Positions 43,179 through 51,749 of a stretch of 64,000 nt of DNA are shown here, one piece after another. The DNA lies in assembly GCF_014204915.1 (NCBI RefSeq), contig NZ_JACHMH010000001.1, forward strand, positions 6,039,501-6,103,500, in the 5' to 3' direction. Position numbers and translations under genes: made by a program. The DNA is from Crossiella cryophila (lineage in GTDB: Bacteria; Actinomycetota; Actinomycetes; Mycobacteriales; Pseudonocardiaceae). How positions within the stretch are numbered: position 1 is the first letter of the stretch; every line of letters starts with the position of its first letter. Below the pieces are notes generated by a model that worked only from the letters and a program-made list of their open reading frames with translations, made no database searches and was not told where the DNA came from.

Positions 43179-44726
43179 TTAGTCCACGCTGAACCATGGC
43201 TCCACGACGAGGCCGCCGTCCCCTGGCACGGCCTGGTACTCGCCGCGCCGCAACTCGACCCGGAGCAGCCGGGCCCCGACCCGCGCCCAGTCCCGGATAT
43301 CCACCGGCAGCACCACCTGCGCCGGGCCTTCCCACACCAGTCCGTGGTCGGGCCGGGTCCCACCGGGCAGCCAGCGCACCACCCCGGTGGGATCGGCTTC
43401 GGCCAGGTCGAACCAGGTCAGCGCGGGTGGGGCGTGGCTGGTGGTGAACAGGCCGGCGCCGCCGGGCGTCAGCCGCACCGTGCCGGGCAGCCACAGTTCC
43501 CGGCGCAGCCCGCCGGGCCCGGTGATCACCACGTCGTCGGCGGAGGCGACGGTGAGCATGAGTCCGGATCGCGAGTCGGCCTGGCTGACCGGCCCGGTCG
43601 GCCATTCGTACTCCGGCAGCCACTCCAGCCGCTGGGCGCCGTCGAGCAGGTCCAGGTGGTGTCGTCGCCGGTAGGACTGGCGGCCGATGTGGTGCTCGTC
43701 CACGCACAGCCGCCTGCCGTCCGGGTCCAGCCGCGCCGTGCCGGGTAGGTGCCCGCTACCCAGCCGGAGCAGCTCGCCGTCGGGCCGCACCAGCACGGTC
43801 TGCTCGCCGAAGACGACCACGCCGTAGGGGGTCTCCAGGGCCCGCCGCGGATTCGGCACGGTCGGGCAGGTGACCGGTTCGCCGTCGAGCCAGCGGGTCA
43901 GCGTGCCGTCCGGCCCGAGCAGCCCGGCCCGTGGCGGCGGACCCGGTGGCGGCCGGTAGCCGGGGGAGTCCCAGGGCGCGCCGGGCGGCGGGAGCTGGAC
44001 GACACCGCCGCCGGTGTGGCCTGCTTCCCTCGGCGGGTTCGTGGTGAGCGCGAACTCGCCGAGGAGGTCCCCGGTGGAGACCACGGTGCCGCGGTCGGCG
44101 ACCTGTTCGAGCGCGTCGAGCACGGTGGTGCGGTCCACCAGCAGCCAGTCGGCGAGTTCGGCCAGCCGCCAGCGCCGCCCGGTCAGCTCGCTCCACGCGC
44201 CCATCATGATCAGGTCGGTGACGAACCACTTCATCCGGCCCTGGCCGCGCTCGCCACGGGCGTACCAGCGTGGTGGTTCCGGTTCGGCGGGCCAGAACTG
44301 CAGCCGCCAAAGCAGCCCCTGGTCCTGCGCTGCCCGGCTGGACACCCGCACCCGGTAGGCCCCTGGCGCGCCCAGGTCCAGGCCCTCCTCGATGAGCCCG
44401 CCGGTGAGGAAGGTCAGCCCGACGAACCCGGAGTAGCTGAGGTAGGGGGTCTCGACCACCTCGGTCCAGGCCACCCGCTCCGGCGGCGGGGCCGCGTCGT
44501 GCAGTTCCAGGGCGACCCGGTGGTAGCCGTCGAAGGCGTTGCCGTGCAGCCACCCCCACCCGGCCACCGCCACCGTCCCGCCCGGCAGCAGGTCCAGGGC
44601 GCCGTCGGTGAGCTGCTCGCCGCCCTCCGGTGGTTCCGGATCGCCGCCGCGGAAGGCGTCGATCACCACCAGGGTGCTGTACTCGGGCAGGTAGTCGTCC
44701 TTGATGAAGATCCCCCGTAAGGCCAC
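43179..44726 (-). CDS. Hypothetical protein with HTH-like middle and propeller-like C-terminus
   Basis: 515 residues, no family recognised. About residues 1-150 are beta-rich (YSTLVVIDAFRGG, GTVAVAGWGWLHG). A helical part with a winged-helix look follows (WRLAELADWLLVDRTTVLDALEQVADRGTVV split over residues 185-215). A Pro-rich linker then leads to a repetitive beta-rich C-terminal half with GPDGTLTRWLDG- and PDGELLRLGSG-like strands, as in beta-propellers. No signal peptide. ATG start fits a clear change in codon use. Neighbours give no clue. Confidence 0.7.
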   Translation of the reverse strand: MALRGIFIKDDYLPEYSTLVVIDAFRGGDPEPPEGGEQLTDGALDLLPGGTVAVAGWGWLHGNAFDGYHRVALELHDAAPPPERVAWTEVVETPYLSYSGFVGLTFLTGGLIEEGLDLGAPGAYRVRVSSRAAQDQGLLWRLQFWPAEPEPPRWYARGERGQGRMKWFVTDLIMMGAWSELTGRRWRLAELADWLLVDRTTVLDALEQVADRGTVVSTGDLLGEFALTTNPPREAGHTGGGVVQLPPPGAPWDSPGYRPPPGPPPRAGLLGPDGTLTRWLDGEPVTCPTVPNPRRALETPYGVVVFGEQTVLVRPDGELLRLGSGHLPGTARLDPDGRRLCVDEHHIGRQSYRRRHHLDLLDGAQRLEWLPEYEWPTGPVSQADSRSGLMLTVASADDVVITGPGGLRRELWLPGTVRLTPGGAGLFTTSHAPPALTWFDLAEADPTGVVRWLPGGTRPDHGLVWEGPAQVVLPVDIRDWARVGARLLRVELRRGEYQAVPGDGGLVVEPWFSVD

Positions 44727-44768
44727 CCGGGGAACCTAGCGGTCGGCACCGACAGCGCCGGGACGGTC

Positions 44769-44924
44769 CTACTCGCCTCGGATGGGCTTGACGATGGTGT
44801 GGGTGATCACCTGCCCGGAGATGTGCTTCGTCTCCAGCCTCTGGGTGCCCTTCACGACCTTCTTCTCGGTCTGCGCGGCAGGCTTGTCGGCGCCGGTCTC
44901 GGTGGGTTCCTCGTTGTCCGCCAT
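44769..44924 (-). CDS. 51-residue small hydrophilic protein
   Basis: Short gene from ATG at 44924 with an excellent ribosome-binding region (GAGGAGAGGAGAG). Product begins MADNEEPTETGADKP and ends GQVITHTIVKPIRGE. The N-terminal half is acidic and probably disordered; the C-terminal half (QRLETKHISGQVITHTIV) could form two beta-strands. Strong G/C bias at third codon positions supports coding. Between the 515-residue unknown gene and sigJ; function unknown. Confidence 0.7.
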   Translation of the reverse strand: MADNEEPTETGADKPAAQTEKKVVKGTQRLETKHISGQVITHTIVKPIRGE

Positions 44925-44978
44925 GGCTCTCCTCTCCTCGGGGGGTACCTCGACCTTTCCATCGGACCGAGGCGGCGA

Positions 44979-45857
44979 CTAGCGGCCTACGGGTGACACC
45001 AGTGCCGCGAGCCGGGCCGGGTCGACCAGGATCGCGATCGCGGTGATCCGGTCCTCGGCCACGGTGAAGGAGATCAGCGAGAGCGGGGTGCCGTCCGCCT
45101 GCCAGGACAGGTACCCGGGCAGTCCGTTGACCAGCACCGCCTGATGGCGGGCGACCGCACCGGCGCCCATGCGCACGCCGGCGGCGACCGCGGTGGCGCC
45201 CAGGGTGATCACCACCCCGCCCGGGGTGTCCACCGCCAGCCGCACGTCCGGGTCGAGCACCCGCAGCAGCGCCGCGAAGTCACCGCCCGCCGCGGCCGCG
45301 CGGAAGGCCTGGACCACCGCGCGCTGCTCCCGGCTGGGCGCGGTCGGCGGCTCGGTGGCCCGCACCTTGCGGCGGGCGCGGCTGGCGATCATCTTGGTGG
45401 CGTCGGCGGATTTGCCCAGGATCTGGCCGATCTCGGCGAAGGGCACCCCGAACAGGTCGTGCAGCACGAAGGCCAGCCGCTCGCCCGGCCCGAGCGAGTC
45501 CAGGACGACGAGCAGCGCGAGCCCGACCGAATCGGCCAGGGCCACGTGCTCGGCCGGTTCCGGGCCCTCGTCGACGGTGACCACGTATCCGGGCACCTGT
45601 TCGCCGTAGGAGGTCTCCGGCCGGGTCTGCCGGGAGCGCAGCACGTCCAGGCTGATCCGGCCGACCACCGTGGTCAGCCAGCCCGCCAGGTTGCCGATGG
45701 TCGCGGTGTCCTGGCGGGCGACCCGCAGCCAGGCCTCCTGGACGGCGTCCTCGGCGTCGGCGTGTGAGCCGAGCACCCGGTAGGCCAGGGCGCGCAGCCG
45801 GTCGCGCTGGGCCTGGAACGCCGCGGCCACCAGGTTCGCCTGACTGGGGTCGGTCAT
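44979..45857 (-). CDS. sigJ: ECF41-type sigma factor (SigJ-like) with SnoaL-like C-terminus
   Basis: 292 residues. Region 2: AFQAQRDRLRALAYRVLGSHADAEDAVQEAWLR; region 4: LGPGERLAFVLHDLFGVPFAEIGQILGKSADATKMIASRARRKV, with the ECF41 spacing. The C-terminal ~110 residues form the SnoaL/NTF2-like domain that controls activity in this group instead of an anti-sigma factor. The upstream gene, four bases away, encodes a VOC protein, in place of the carboxymuconolactone-decarboxylase or oxidoreductase genes that ECF41 factors usually accompany. Confidence 0.92.
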   Translation of the reverse strand: MTDPSQANLVAAAFQAQRDRLRALAYRVLGSHADAEDAVQEAWLRVARQDTATIGNLAGWLTTVVGRISLDVLRSRQTRPETSYGEQVPGYVVTVDEGPEPAEHVALADSVGLALLVVLDSLGPGERLAFVLHDLFGVPFAEIGQILGKSADATKMIASRARRKVRATEPPTAPSREQRAVVQAFRAAAAGGDFAALLRVLDPDVRLAVDTPGGVVITLGATAVAAGVRMGAGAVARHQAVLVNGLPGYLSWQADGTPLSLISFTVAEDRITAIAILVDPARLAALVSPVGR

Positions 45858-45861
45858 CGCG

Positions 45862-46251
45862 TCACTGTCCCCGGCGCGGTTCGCGCAGTGAGATCCGGTT
45901 GCCGTCGGGGTCCACCGCCGCGATGCGCACGCCGAAGGGGTAGTCCTCCGGTTCGGACCGGTCGAAGATCACCCCACGCGCACGCATCACCTTGAAATCC
46001 TCGCGCAGGTCGTCGGATTCGAGGACCAGGGGACCGGGCGCGCTGACCTGCCACGCCGCGGTGCGCGGGTCCGGTTCGTGCGCCCACAGGATGATCTGCA
46101 CCGGGCCGCCCGGCACGCCCACGGTGAGGAAACGGCCCTCCGCGCCCGGGTAGTCGATCTGTTTCTCCAGGCCGAGCCCCTCGGTGTAGAACTCCAGCGC
46201 GCGGTCCTGGTCGGTGACGCAGACCGTCACGAACATGATGTTCTTCAGCAT
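45862..46251 (-). CDS. VOC (glyoxalase/dioxygenase) family protein
   Basis: 129 residues from ATG at 46251. Two babbabbb-type halves: IMFVTVCVTDQDRALEFYTEGLGLEKQID and VMRARGVIFDRSEPEDYPFGVRIAAVDPDGN. Metal-ligand positions of classical glyoxalase I are not obvious, so a binding or resistance role is possible. Four bases upstream of sigJ, hence one operon; it may be a target or sensor partner of that sigma factor. Confidence 0.9.
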   Translation of the reverse strand: MLKNIMFVTVCVTDQDRALEFYTEGLGLEKQIDYPGAEGRFLTVGVPGGPVQIILWAHEPDPRTAAWQVSAPGPLVLESDDLREDFKVMRARGVIFDRSEPEDYPFGVRIAAVDPDGNRISLREPRRGQ

Positions 46252-46422
46252 TCCGCTCTCTCCACTCCACTTCTCGGTGTCGCCGGTATGACGGGAGCGG
46301 GCGGGCGAAGGTAACCAGGGGATCCCCGCACCACCACGACGGTAGGTCCACCACCACTGCGCCGGTCCGGGGCGACCAGCGAGAATGGGCGGGAAACAGT
46401 CGCACTGGGGAGGATCTGACGG

Positions 46423-47697
46423 ATGGCCGTGGCACACCGCGTGGGCAGGTTCGCCCTGCTGAGCTGGACGATTCCGCTGGTCGTCTACGCGGGGCTGGGT
46501 ATCGCGTTGTTCGGGCTGGTGGTGGCCTCCTTCGCGTTGTACACGGTGTGGCTGGGCCTGCCCATGTCGATCCTGTGCTTCGCGATCCTGCGCGGCTACA
46601 ACGACCTGCACCGCCGCTGGGCCGGCACCGTGCTCGGGGTCCGGATCGGCCGCCCCTACCGGCAGCGCACCGACAAGGGGTTCTTCCGGCTGCTGCGGCA
46701 CGTGGTCAGCGATCCGGCCAGCTGGCGGGACTTCGCCTGGCTGCCGCTGAACCTCCTGGTCGGCAGCGCGGTCTGCGTGCTGGTGCTGGCGCTGTTCTTC
46801 GCCGGGCTGGGCGGGATCATCGCGCTGCCCTGGTTCATCTGGCCGTTCCTGCCCGAGGGCAGCAGCTTCACCCTGACCTTCTGGACCATCGACTCCTGGA
46901 TCTCGGCCTTCTTCGTCGGCACCGGACACGGTCTCGTCTACCTGGCGCTGTGGTACATCGGCAGCCAGTGGATTTTCCGCGGCTACGCCATCCTGGCCAG
47001 GGCGCTGCTGGCCCCCACCGAGAAGACCATGCTGGTCACCAGGGTGCGTGAGCTGGCCGAATCGCGGGCGGACGCGGTGGACACCCAGGCCGCCGAGCTG
47101 CGCCGGATCGAACGCGACCTGCACGACGGGGCGCAGGCCCGGATGGTCGCCATGGGCATGAGCCTGGGTATGGCCGAGCAACTCATGACGAAGGATCCGA
47201 AGGCCGCGCAGGAGCTGCTGGCCGAGGCGCGGCACGCCAACACCCAGGCGCTCTCCGAGCTGCGGGACCTGGTGCGCGGCATCCACCCGCCGGTGCTGGC
47301 CGACCGCGGGCTGGCCGGGGCGGTGCAGGCGCTGGTGCTGGCCAACCCGCTGCCCACCGACGTGGAGATCGAGCTGCCCGGCCGGTTGCCGGCGCCGGTG
47401 GAATCGGCCGCCTATTTCGCGGTGGCCGAGGCGCTGACCAACGTGGTCAAGCACAGCGGCGCGGCCAAGGCGTGGGTGCGGGTCACCCACACCGACGGCG
47501 AGCTGCACGTGCTGGTCGGCGATGACGGGCAGGGCGGGGCCAACCCCAGCGGCGGCACCGGCCTGCGCGGCATCGAACGGCGCCTGTCCGCCTTCGACGG
47601 GCGGGTCATGGTGACCAGCCCGCCGGGCGGACCGACGGTGGTGGTGATGGATCTGCCGTGCGAGCCGGTGCCGACCGTGGTCGGTGGCGAGGCCTAA
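46423..47697 (+). CDS. NarL-class sensor histidine kinase, orphan
   Basis: 424 residues from ATG with GGGGAGG upstream. An N-terminal sensor with about four membrane helices (PLVVYAGLGIALFGLVVASF and others), then HisKA_3 with the phospho-acceptor in RIERDLHDGAQARMVAMGMSL, and an ATPase domain (FAVAEALTNVVKHSGA, VGDDGQGGANPSGGTGLRGIERRL). Such kinases nearly always have a LuxR-type regulator next door; here the next gene is a convergent DUF4132 gene overlapping by 4 bp, so the partner is elsewhere. Confidence 0.92.
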   Translation: MAVAHRVGRFALLSWTIPLVVYAGLGIALFGLVVASFALYTVWLGLPMSILCFAILRGYNDLHRRWAGTVLGVRIGRPYRQRTDKGFFRLLRHVVSDPASWRDFAWLPLNLLVGSAVCVLVLALFFAGLGGIIALPWFIWPFLPEGSSFTLTFWTIDSWISAFFVGTGHGLVYLALWYIGSQWIFRGYAILARALLAPTEKTMLVTRVRELAESRADAVDTQAAELRRIERDLHDGAQARMVAMGMSLGMAEQLMTKDPKAAQELLAEARHANTQALSELRDLVRGIHPPVLADRGLAGAVQALVLANPLPTDVEIELPGRLPAPVESAAYFAVAEALTNVVKHSGAAKAWVRVTHTDGELHVLVGDDGQGGANPSGGTGLRGIERRLSAFDGRVMVTSPPGGPTVVVMDLPCEPVPTVVGGEA

Positions 47698-50039
47698 ACG
47701 CGGCCGGGTAGCTGGCTGAGGATGCTCGGGTCGGTGATCCGGTCGTCCTTGGCCAGCAACAGCACCTTGGACAGGATCACGCTGAGCTGGTCGTCGCCGT
47801 CGAAGGGCAGCAGCACCTTGCCGCCCTTGCCACGGCTGCCGGGCACGATGCACAGGTAGCGGTCATCCGGCTCGATGAGCACGTTCGTCGAGCCCAGGTG
47901 CACCCGGTAGCTGGCCAGCTCGCCGCGCACCCGGACGAACCGCTCGGTCAGCTCGACCCGGTCGGCCACGGCGAGTTTGGGCAGCAGGTGCGCCAGCACG
48001 TCGCGGCGGACCTGGGCCCGCGCGCTCAGTTCGCCGAAGCTGACCTGCTGCCAGTAGCCGAAGTGCGGGTCCTCGCCGCGGTCCACCCAGTTGGGGTCCA
48101 GGGCGATCGAGCAGACCCCGACGAACAGGTCCGCGTCGCGCATGGCCTCGGCGAAGACCAGTTCCGGGACCTCGTCCAGGGTGAGTGGGGTCTTGGCGCG
48201 GTCGGTAGTGCGGTGGAACCAGATCCGGTCGGTGGAGCACAGTTCGGCCGGGCCGTGCGCGTTGGCGTCGGTGGCGAAGTGCTCGAAGACCGCGGTCAGG
48301 CCGGCGTCCCGGAACTCCCGGCGGGCCCGGCCCTCGTAGCCGCCGTCGTAGGGGCCGAGGTAGTTGGCCACCCAGCCGCGTTCCTTGAACAGCGCGTAGG
48401 TCTGGTTGTACCGCAGCACGTGCGCGGCGAACCGGTTCGAGTAGGTCCCGGTCACGCGTTCGGCGTCGGTGAGCAGGTAGACCTCGCGGAAGGCCTGCTT
48501 GAACGGCTGCCGGAACTCCTCGGCCAGCAGCCAGTTCCGCCAGGCCGCGACCTGTTCGGTGGCGGCCCGCGCCGGGTGCCACAGCCGCACCCGGCCCGCC
48601 GGGAACCCGACCGCGCCGTCCAGGGTCAGCAGCCGTCCGTCCCTGGGCAGCCCGGTGGTCTCGCCGACGGTCCACAGCAGGCGCGCGGCGATCCGGCCGG
48701 TGATCGGGTGCGCCAGGTAGTACTGGCGCCACTCCGCCTGGTCCCATTCACGGTCCTCGGCGAAGAGCCCTTCCACCCGGCGCCGCTCACCCGCGACCAC
48801 GGCCTTGACCTCGGTGATCCGCCGCTTGAGTGCCCGCACCGCCGAGGCATCGGCCGCCACGGGCGGTTTGGCCACCCAGTCCGCGCCGTCCAACCAGCGC
48901 ACGGTGATCGCGAGATCCTCGCCCAGCAGCACCCGCGCGCGGAGGTCGTCGTGGCTCAGCTCGGCGACCCCGTCGGCGTCGAATCCGGCCTCGTCCACCA
49001 TCCGCTCGGCCAGCTGCCCTGGGGAGAGCCCCAGCTTCGCACCGGCCGCGGTGAGTGCGGCGGCGATCAGCTTGCGGTCGCCGTTGTTGCGGGTGGCCGC
49101 GTCCAGGCGCAGCAACGCCTGCACGGCCTCGGCGCTGCCGAGCAGGCCGAGTGCGAAGTAGGCGGAGTTGGGCACCTTCTGGCTGGTGATCCACCCGTCC
49201 GCGGTGCCGAGCGAGCGCTGCGCGACCCGCACCAGCGCGGGCACCGCCCACTCCGGCCGGAGCTGACCGGCGGCCCAGGCCGCGGCGCGGACCAGGTCGG
49301 CGTTGCGGTCGTGCACGATGGTGGGCAACTGCTCGCCCCAGATGCTGTCCGCCGGGACGGGTCCGGCGTCGGCCACCCGGTCCAGCAGGGTGCGCAGCAC
49401 GTCCACCGCCCCAGGCTGTTCGAACACCGCGGCGGTGGCGGTGGTCCAGGTCTTGGTGGGTTTGGAGCCGGTCGCGGTGGCCAGTTGCCGCAGCACGGCG
49501 GTGGCGACCGCGGGATCGTGCCCGGCCAGGTCCGCGCGCACCGCGATCGCCCAGCCGTCCGCGCCGAAGAGCACCGACAGGTCCAGCTCCACGCCCTGTT
49601 CCCCGGGCAGCGCCGCGGCCAGCCGGGACCGCAGCGAGCCGCGGTCCTCCGGGGCCAGGTCGGACCGCTGGTTGAGCGCGCTCAGCAAGGTCCGGATGGC
49701 CTCGATCGAGCCTGCCTGCCTGGCCAGCGCCGAGGCGACCCGGAAGGGCACCACGACGTCCCCGTGCTTTGCCTTGATCGCCACCGCGACCGCCTGTTCG
49801 GCGTCGGCGGGGGTGACGGTGAACGGGATCCGCAGCACCGCGGTGACCAGTTCGCGCAGCTCCCACCAGTGACCGTTGCTCACCCGCCCGGCCGCGGTCA
49901 GCCGCACCAACGTCATCAGCGCCGACCCGACCCGCTCCGGCGGCTCTCCGGCCAAGCCCCGCGCCCACTCATCGAACCGGCCCTCGCGCAGCGGGACCAT
50001 CAGCTCCCTGGCCTGGTTCTCGTGCTCCTTCCAGGACAC
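47694..50039 (-). CDS. DUF4132 (MolR-like) protein
   Basis: 781 residues from GTG at 50039. The first ~400 residues are HEAT-like helices (WAVPALVRVAQRSLGTADGW, ALGLLGSAEAVQALLRL). The DUF4132 core follows: VLLGEDLAITVRWLDG, YYLAHPITGRIAARLLW, FRQPFKQAFREVYLL and YSNRFAAHVLRYNQTYALFK. The C-terminus is beta-rich. E. coli MolR/YehI belongs to this family and sits with MoxR/VWA/SWIM genes; the biochemical role is unknown. It starts one base after a gene for a ubiquitin-like protein ending in Gly-Gly, so the two are translated together. Confidence 0.85.
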   Translation of the reverse strand: MSWKEHENQARELMVPLREGRFDEWARGLAGEPPERVGSALMTLVRLTAAGRVSNGHWWELRELVTAVLRIPFTVTPADAEQAVAVAIKAKHGDVVVPFRVASALARQAGSIEAIRTLLSALNQRSDLAPEDRGSLRSRLAAALPGEQGVELDLSVLFGADGWAIAVRADLAGHDPAVATAVLRQLATATGSKPTKTWTTATAAVFEQPGAVDVLRTLLDRVADAGPVPADSIWGEQLPTIVHDRNADLVRAAAWAAGQLRPEWAVPALVRVAQRSLGTADGWITSQKVPNSAYFALGLLGSAEAVQALLRLDAATRNNGDRKLIAAALTAAGAKLGLSPGQLAERMVDEAGFDADGVAELSHDDLRARVLLGEDLAITVRWLDGADWVAKPPVAADASAVRALKRRITEVKAVVAGERRRVEGLFAEDREWDQAEWRQYYLAHPITGRIAARLLWTVGETTGLPRDGRLLTLDGAVGFPAGRVRLWHPARAATEQVAAWRNWLLAEEFRQPFKQAFREVYLLTDAERVTGTYSNRFAAHVLRYNQTYALFKERGWVANYLGPYDGGYEGRARREFRDAGLTAVFEHFATDANAHGPAELCSTDRIWFHRTTDRAKTPLTLDEVPELVFAEAMRDADLFVGVCSIALDPNWVDRGEDPHFGYWQQVSFGELSARAQVRRDVLAHLLPKLAVADRVELTERFVRVRGELASYRVHLGSTNVLIEPDDRYLCIVPGSRGKGGKVLLPFDGDDQLSVILSKVLLLAKDDRITDPSILSQLPGRV

Positions 50040-50040
50040 C

Positions 50041-50430
50041 TCAGCCCCCCACCAGCGGAACCAGCCGGACAAAGCTCACCTCGTCGGCCTCGGTCAGGGT
50101 CAGCGACTCGTCCAGGTCGCCGACCTGGCGGTCACCGACGAAGACGAAGAACCCGTTGCGCCCGAACGCCCGCACCGCGGTGTCCGCGGCGGCCTCCCAG
50201 TCCACCCGGCGCGGCGGCCGGGACCGGTAGCCGTTGAGCGCGGTCTCCGCCGCCGAGGGCGTGATGAGTCCGGCGAAGCGGGCCGCCGGGCGCGCGTTGT
50301 GCCGGGCGACCTCCTCCCGCACCCGGAAGCGGATCAGCTCGCGCAGCGTGATCGGGCTGGGCACCCCGGCCAGCAGCAGCCGGGCGGTCTCCTGCCCGGT
50401 CGGTGTCGCGTCGGTAATCATGATGTTCAT
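50041..50430 (-). CDS. Ubiquitin/MoaD-like protein with C-terminal Gly-Gly
   Basis: 129 residues from ATG at 50430 (MNIMITDATPTGQETARLLL); an earlier frame adds 12 residues. Reading as a beta-grasp: first strands (NIMITDAT), the main helix ITLRELIRFRVREEVARHN, an inserted helical segment (about residues 50-80), then FFVFVGDRQVGDLDESLTL and the end EVSFVRLVPLVGG. The end closely resembles MoaD/ThiS tails, with Gly-Gly as the last two residues, ready for adenylation or conjugation without processing. One base upstream of the DUF4132 gene. No E1-like gene is nearby. Fold assignment is inference from pattern. Confidence 0.68.
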   Translation of the reverse strand: MNIMITDATPTGQETARLLLAGVPSPITLRELIRFRVREEVARHNARPAARFAGLITPSAAETALNGYRSRPPRRVDWEAAADTAVRAFGRNGFFVFVGDRQVGDLDESLTLTEADEVSFVRLVPLVGG

Positions 50431-50482
50431 CCCCACGGCGCGGACTATGGCAGCCGCCACCGACAATCCCGGGCGCAGGGCC

Positions 50483-50878
50483 TCAGGGCCGGGGGTTCTT
50501 CCGGTGGTTGTCCTTGACCGCCTCGAACCGGCTCTTCTCCACCACGGTGTTGGTGGCGAAGCAGAACCGGTAGACCACGATGCCGCCGCGTCCGCTGGGC
50601 TGTTCGTCCTTGGACAGGAAGTGCCTGCAGCTGGCGCCGCGGGGTTTCGGCGGGCCCTGCTGGCGGTAGCTGGCCAGCATCTTGGAGCTGCCGTGCGGCA
50701 GGATCCGGTCGGCCTCGGCCTTGGTCTGACCCACGCTGACCGCGTCGTAGGTGCTGCGGTCCAGGGCCATGCCGTCCCAGGCCTTGAGGATCCAGCAGCC
50801 GGCGATGAAGCCGACCAGGGCCACCGTCAGCACCACGCCCACACCGATCCCCAAGGCGTTGCGGACTCTCCGGTTCAT
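50483..50878 (-). CDS. Membrane-anchored extracytoplasmic protein (BamE/SmpA-like fold?)
   Basis: 131 residues from ATG at 50878. One N-terminal membrane helix (ALGIGVGVVLTVALVGFIAG), then an exported domain: TYDAVSVGQTKAEADRILPHGSS, ASCRHFLSKDE and IVVYRFCFATN. This domain matches the C-terminal end of the histidine kinase at 51750-53345, with the same VGxT/IGET turn, GPPxPxGxxCR and YRFCF/FRYCF cysteines, so both come from one ancestor. The VGxTxxE start recalls BamE/SmpA lipoproteins. Probably part of the same sensory system; role unknown. Confidence 0.72.
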   Translation of the reverse strand: MNRRVRNALGIGVGVVLTVALVGFIAGCWILKAWDGMALDRSTYDAVSVGQTKAEADRILPHGSSKMLASYRQQGPPKPRGASCRHFLSKDEQPSGRGGIVVYRFCFATNTVVEKSRFEAVKDNHRKNPRP

Positions 50879-51001
50879 CACCCCGACCGTTCCTTCCCCC
50901 ACCGCTGCCGACGACTCAGCCAGACTCCTCCGGCGAGGGCGCCGACCACATCACTCTGAAGTCTGGGTCCGCGCTCACGAAGGTCTACCCGAGGGTCCAT
51001 C

Positions 51002-51658
51002 TCAGGTGTCACCGAGCCCGGCCTCGTGCGCCAGGATCGCGGCCTGCACCCGGTTCGAGCAGTCGAGTTTGCCCAGCACCCGGCTGACATACATCTTGAC
51101 GGTGGCCTCGCTCATGTAGAGCCGCCCGCCGATGTCGGCGTTGGACAGGCCCTGGGCGAGCAGTTCGAGGACCTCGCGTTCGCGGTCGGTGAGCACGTCC
51201 AGGCGGCGCTGGGCGTCCACCGCCTTCGCGGTGCCGCCGGTGGCCGAGACCCGGCCGATCACCCACTTGGTCACCGACGGGGACAGGTATGCCTCGCCGG
51301 CGGCCACCACCTGCACGGCGCGGATGAGTTCCTCGGGCGCGGAGTCCTTGAGCAGGAACCCGGCCGCCCCGGCGTCCAGCGCGCGGCCGATGTACTCGGA
51401 CTCGCCGAAGGTGGTGAGGATGACGACCCTGGTGTCCGGGGCGAGCTTGGTCAGCTCGGCCAGCGCGGTCAGGCCGTCCATGCCGGGCATCCGGATGTCG
51501 AGCAGCAGCACGTCGGCGGAGCGCGCGGTGACCTCGGCGATGGCCGCGCGGCCGTCCCCGGCCTCGGCGATCACCTCGATGTCCTCGGCCGCGGACAGCA
51601 CCAGCTTGATGCCCGCGCGCACCAGCGGTTCATCGTCGGCGACGATCACCCGGACCAC
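51002..51658 (-). CDS. NarL/LuxR-type response regulator
   Basis: 218 residues from GTG at 51658. Receiver domain: VIVADDEPLVRAGI (acidic pocket), LLLDIRMPGMDG (phospho-Asp), ILTTFGESEYI and LLKDSAPEEL (Lys). LuxR-type HTH: LTDREREVLELLAQGLSNADIGGRLYMSEATVKMYVSRVLGKLD (residues ~150-193). Partner of the kinase encoded 91 bases upstream on the same strand. Expected to control the ABC transporter genes of the same operon. Confidence 0.95.
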   Translation of the reverse strand: MVRVIVADDEPLVRAGIKLVLSAAEDIEVIAEAGDGRAAIAEVTARSADVLLLDIRMPGMDGLTALAELTKLAPDTRVVILTTFGESEYIGRALDAGAAGFLLKDSAPEELIRAVQVVAAGEAYLSPSVTKWVIGRVSATGGTAKAVDAQRRLDVLTDREREVLELLAQGLSNADIGGRLYMSEATVKMYVSRVLGKLDCSNRVQAAILAHEAGLGDT

Positions 51659-51749
51659 GTGTGCCTCCCACTTGGCCGCGCCCGGCCCTCGCCCTTTGCT
51701 GGGAGATGCTCGCACATCGAGACGGGGCGAGCCGCGGCGACGGGGAAGA

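Noticed and set aside
45862-47853. 663-codon minus-strand frame joining the VOC gene to sequence opposite the histidine kinase
   Set aside because: Only the last 129 codons match a protein family; the rest is antisense of the kinase gene.
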